This document shows, piece by piece, positions 62,496 to 64,000 of a DNA stretch of 64,000 nt; the first letter of the stretch is position 1, and each line of letters begins with the position of its first letter. The DNA comes from Bartonella taylorii (GTDB lineage: Bacteria; Pseudomonadota; Alphaproteobacteria; Rhizobiales; Rhizobiaceae). A program made the position numbers and the translations under genes. Location of the stretch: NCBI RefSeq assembly GCF_023920105.1, contig NZ_CP083693.1:41001-105000 (forward strand), given 5' to 3'. The notes under the pieces are model-generated. The model was not told the DNA's origin, did not search any database, and was given only the letters and a program-made list of their open reading frames with translations.

Positions 62496-64000
62496 TTAAG
62501 AAGCATTCTCTGAGGATGTTGCGGGGCTATTTAACAAAGAATCAATATTGTTTTTTTCGTGCATGAATGCTTGGAGGTCTTGATTGGTTAAAGCCTTACT
62601 GTCAGGTATACGGATACGCATAGGATCAACTTTTACACCATTGACAATGATTTCAAAATGACAATGCGGACCGGTTGCCATTCCTGTTGTTCCAACATAG
62701 CCAATAACTTGTCCTTGACGTACTTTAGCACCTAGTTTGATGTCTGGTGCATAGCGGCTCTGGTGTGAATAACTGCTGATATATCCATTGCTGTGTTGAA
62801 TTTCTGTATGGTTTCCATAGCCGCCTGTTACGCCAATTCTTGTGACAATACCATCTCCTACAGCAATAATAGGCGAGCCTTTTGGTGCAACCCAATCAAC
62901 GCCCGTATGCATGCGAACATAGCCTAAAATAGGATGTCTGCGTGGTCCAAAGGGGGAACCAAAAATGCCATTTGGAGTGGGTTTGCGGAGCAAGAAAGGT
63001 TTAGAGCTTTTTCCTTCTGAATCATAATAATCGACGCTTCCGTCTTTTGATTGATAACGGTAATATTTATACGTTGTATTACCGAAGGTAGCGCTGATAT
63101 AACGAATTTCTGGATCTACATTGGTGGGTAGACTTTTTGTTTTCTTGTTCTTTTTGCCGTTTTGGGTTTCTTTATCGTTTTGCTGTGGCACGGCATAAAA
63201 TATTTCAAGCTGATCTGTTGGTGTTATTCGGCTTTTCATATCAATGTTGGTGGCTAGCAAACGAATGAGACGTTGAGAGAGAGATTGTGACATATTATGG
63301 CTGAGCAGAGAATTATAGAGCGCGTCATAAGCTGTGGGTAATTGTGCTGTATTGATATAAGAATGCGGAATACCATTCTGAAAAGCCGTTTTAAGCACAT
63401 GGGACATTTGAGGTTCTGTACTTTCAACAAATTGGCCTTTGTCATTCAGAGCAATGGTGAGAACATGATACATCCCTTGATAAATGCTTGCCCGCACTAG
63501 ATGATCTTCTTCTCCAGCTTGTGTAATGATACCAATGCGTAAAAGGCTTCCCTCTTTAAGTGTGTCCGAATGGTTAAACTTCACTAAATTGCTTACAACC
63601 TGTTCAATTTGCTCCTTTGTGTAGTTTGTCTCTTTGAAAACGTCGGCTATCTTTTGTTTTTTATGAATGGGAATAATATCTTCAGCATAGTTTTTCGTGA
63701 GATCAATGCGATGATTTTGAGGGGAAACGGTTACATTTTCTTGAACGATACGGACTTCAGGGGTATCTGTAAATTGCGAGGATGAGGACAAGTCTTCTAA
63801 TTTTAAAGGGTCAATAAGAGTGAGGATTGAAAGGAGTTCGTTGGTTTTTTCCAAAGAAAATCCAGCTTTTTTTAATTCTTGTTGCACTTCACCATCTGTT
63901 AGGGTATCTGCGCCATCAAAGTCTTCTTGATCAATGATAAAATTACGGTTTCGTAAGATTATTTTTGTTTCTACCTTCGCTCCATAAATATGTCCGGAAT
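62496..64000 (-). CDS. M23-family peptidoglycan endopeptidase, 5'-truncated by the window
   Basis: At least 500 residues; the frame stays open to 64000 so the start lies outside. The C-terminal M23 (LytM) domain has MHTGVDWVAPKG and GPHCHFE, giving the H..D and HxH zinc motif, intact. A LysM-like or beta-grasp region precedes (SSKPFLLRKPTPNGIFGSPF is the entry to M23). The N-terminal part has the IPIHKKQKIADVFKETNYTK segment typical of Rhizobiales membrane-anchored M23 enzymes. It likely cuts peptidoglycan cross-links in the periplasm. The signal segment would be in the missing part. Confidence 0.88.
   Translation of the reverse strand, partial: SGHIYGAKVETKIILRNRNFIIDQEDFDGADTLTDGEVQQELKKAGFSLEKTNELLSILTLIDPLKLEDLSSSSQFTDTPEVRIVQENVTVSPQNHRIDLTKNYAEDIIPIHKKQKIADVFKETNYTKEQIEQVVSNLVKFNHSDTLKEGSLLRIGIITQAGEEDHLVRASIYQGMYHVLTIALNDKGQFVESTEPQMSHVLKTAFQNGIPHSYINTAQLPTAYDALYNSLLSHNMSQSLSQRLIRLLATNIDMKSRITPTDQLEIFYAVPQQNDKETQNGKKNKKTKSLPTNVDPEIRYISATFGNTTYKYYRYQSKDGSVDYYDSEGKSSKPFLLRKPTPNGIFGSPFGPRRHPILGYVRMHTGVDWVAPKGSPIIAVGDGIVTRIGVTGGYGNHTEIQHSNGYISSYSHQSRYAPDIKLGAKVRQGQVIGYVGTTGMATGPHCHFEIIVNGVKVDPMRIRIPDSKALTNQDLQAFMHEKNNIDSLLNSPATSSENAS

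Overview
The window looks like chromosomal DNA of a Bartonella species (Rhizobiales). It is AT-rich. It carries Rhizobiales-type blocks: infA-maf-yacG, rpmJ beside a TPR lipoprotein-like gene, purE-purK, 5-formyl-THF cyclo-ligase beside a YmdB-like phosphoesterase, a DUF4167 protein, and the alphaproteobacterial general stress response locus (PhyR, NepR, EcfG and two HWE/HisKA_2-type kinases). It also has long gene-poor spacers, decayed genes and recent duplications. The genus is inferred from gene content and not from a database match.

Layout. (1) 1-6700: phage-derived replication and regulation module with a primase-helicase, a DUF1376 replication protein, a divergent XRE repressor, small acidic ORFs and a YqaJ-type exonuclease, ending near tRNA-Thr(GGU). 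(2) 7.2-21 kb: core genes (murA, ymdB-like, 5-FCL, MATE transporter, TPR protein, rpmJ, purK-purE, methyltransferase). Two near-identical XRE genes in inverted orientation bracket about 10 kb of this. A structured RNA that may be 6S lies upstream of the MATE gene. (3) 21.4-30.5 kb: an island bounded by two outward-facing copies of a DUF5993-dsbB cassette. Inside are an integrase remnant, a decayed four-gene operon (small peptide ORF, PP-loop ATP pyrophosphatase, MFS exporter, ClpX-like AAA+ ATPase), an intact conjugal coupling protein (TraG/VirD4) and a traF remnant. (4) 31.9-38.7 kb: infA-maf-yacG, a secreted DUF3472 protein and clpB behind a heat-shock-type promoter. (5) 39.6-51.2 kb: phage head and tail-fibre genes (terminase, P22-like portal, scaffold, N4-gp56-type capsid, adaptor, stabilisation protein, S74 and collar proteins). 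They resemble the structural cluster of the Bartonella gene transfer agent. Region 1 may be its partner run-off-replication locus. (6) 51.7-64 kb: FdhE without a visible formate dehydrogenase, a DUF4167 gene with a triplicated tail, a 19-copy 15-bp minisatellite, the general stress response locus and a partial M23 peptidase.

The most interesting item is the decayed operon at 23061-26555. A 56-residue ORF with an ideal Shine-Dalgarno but an ATA codon where the start should be precedes a PP-loop enzyme, an exporter and an unfoldase. That arrangement suggests a lost ribosomal-peptide modification and export pathway. The family assignment is inference. The frameshifts, stops, overlaps and direct repeats are read directly from the sequence.
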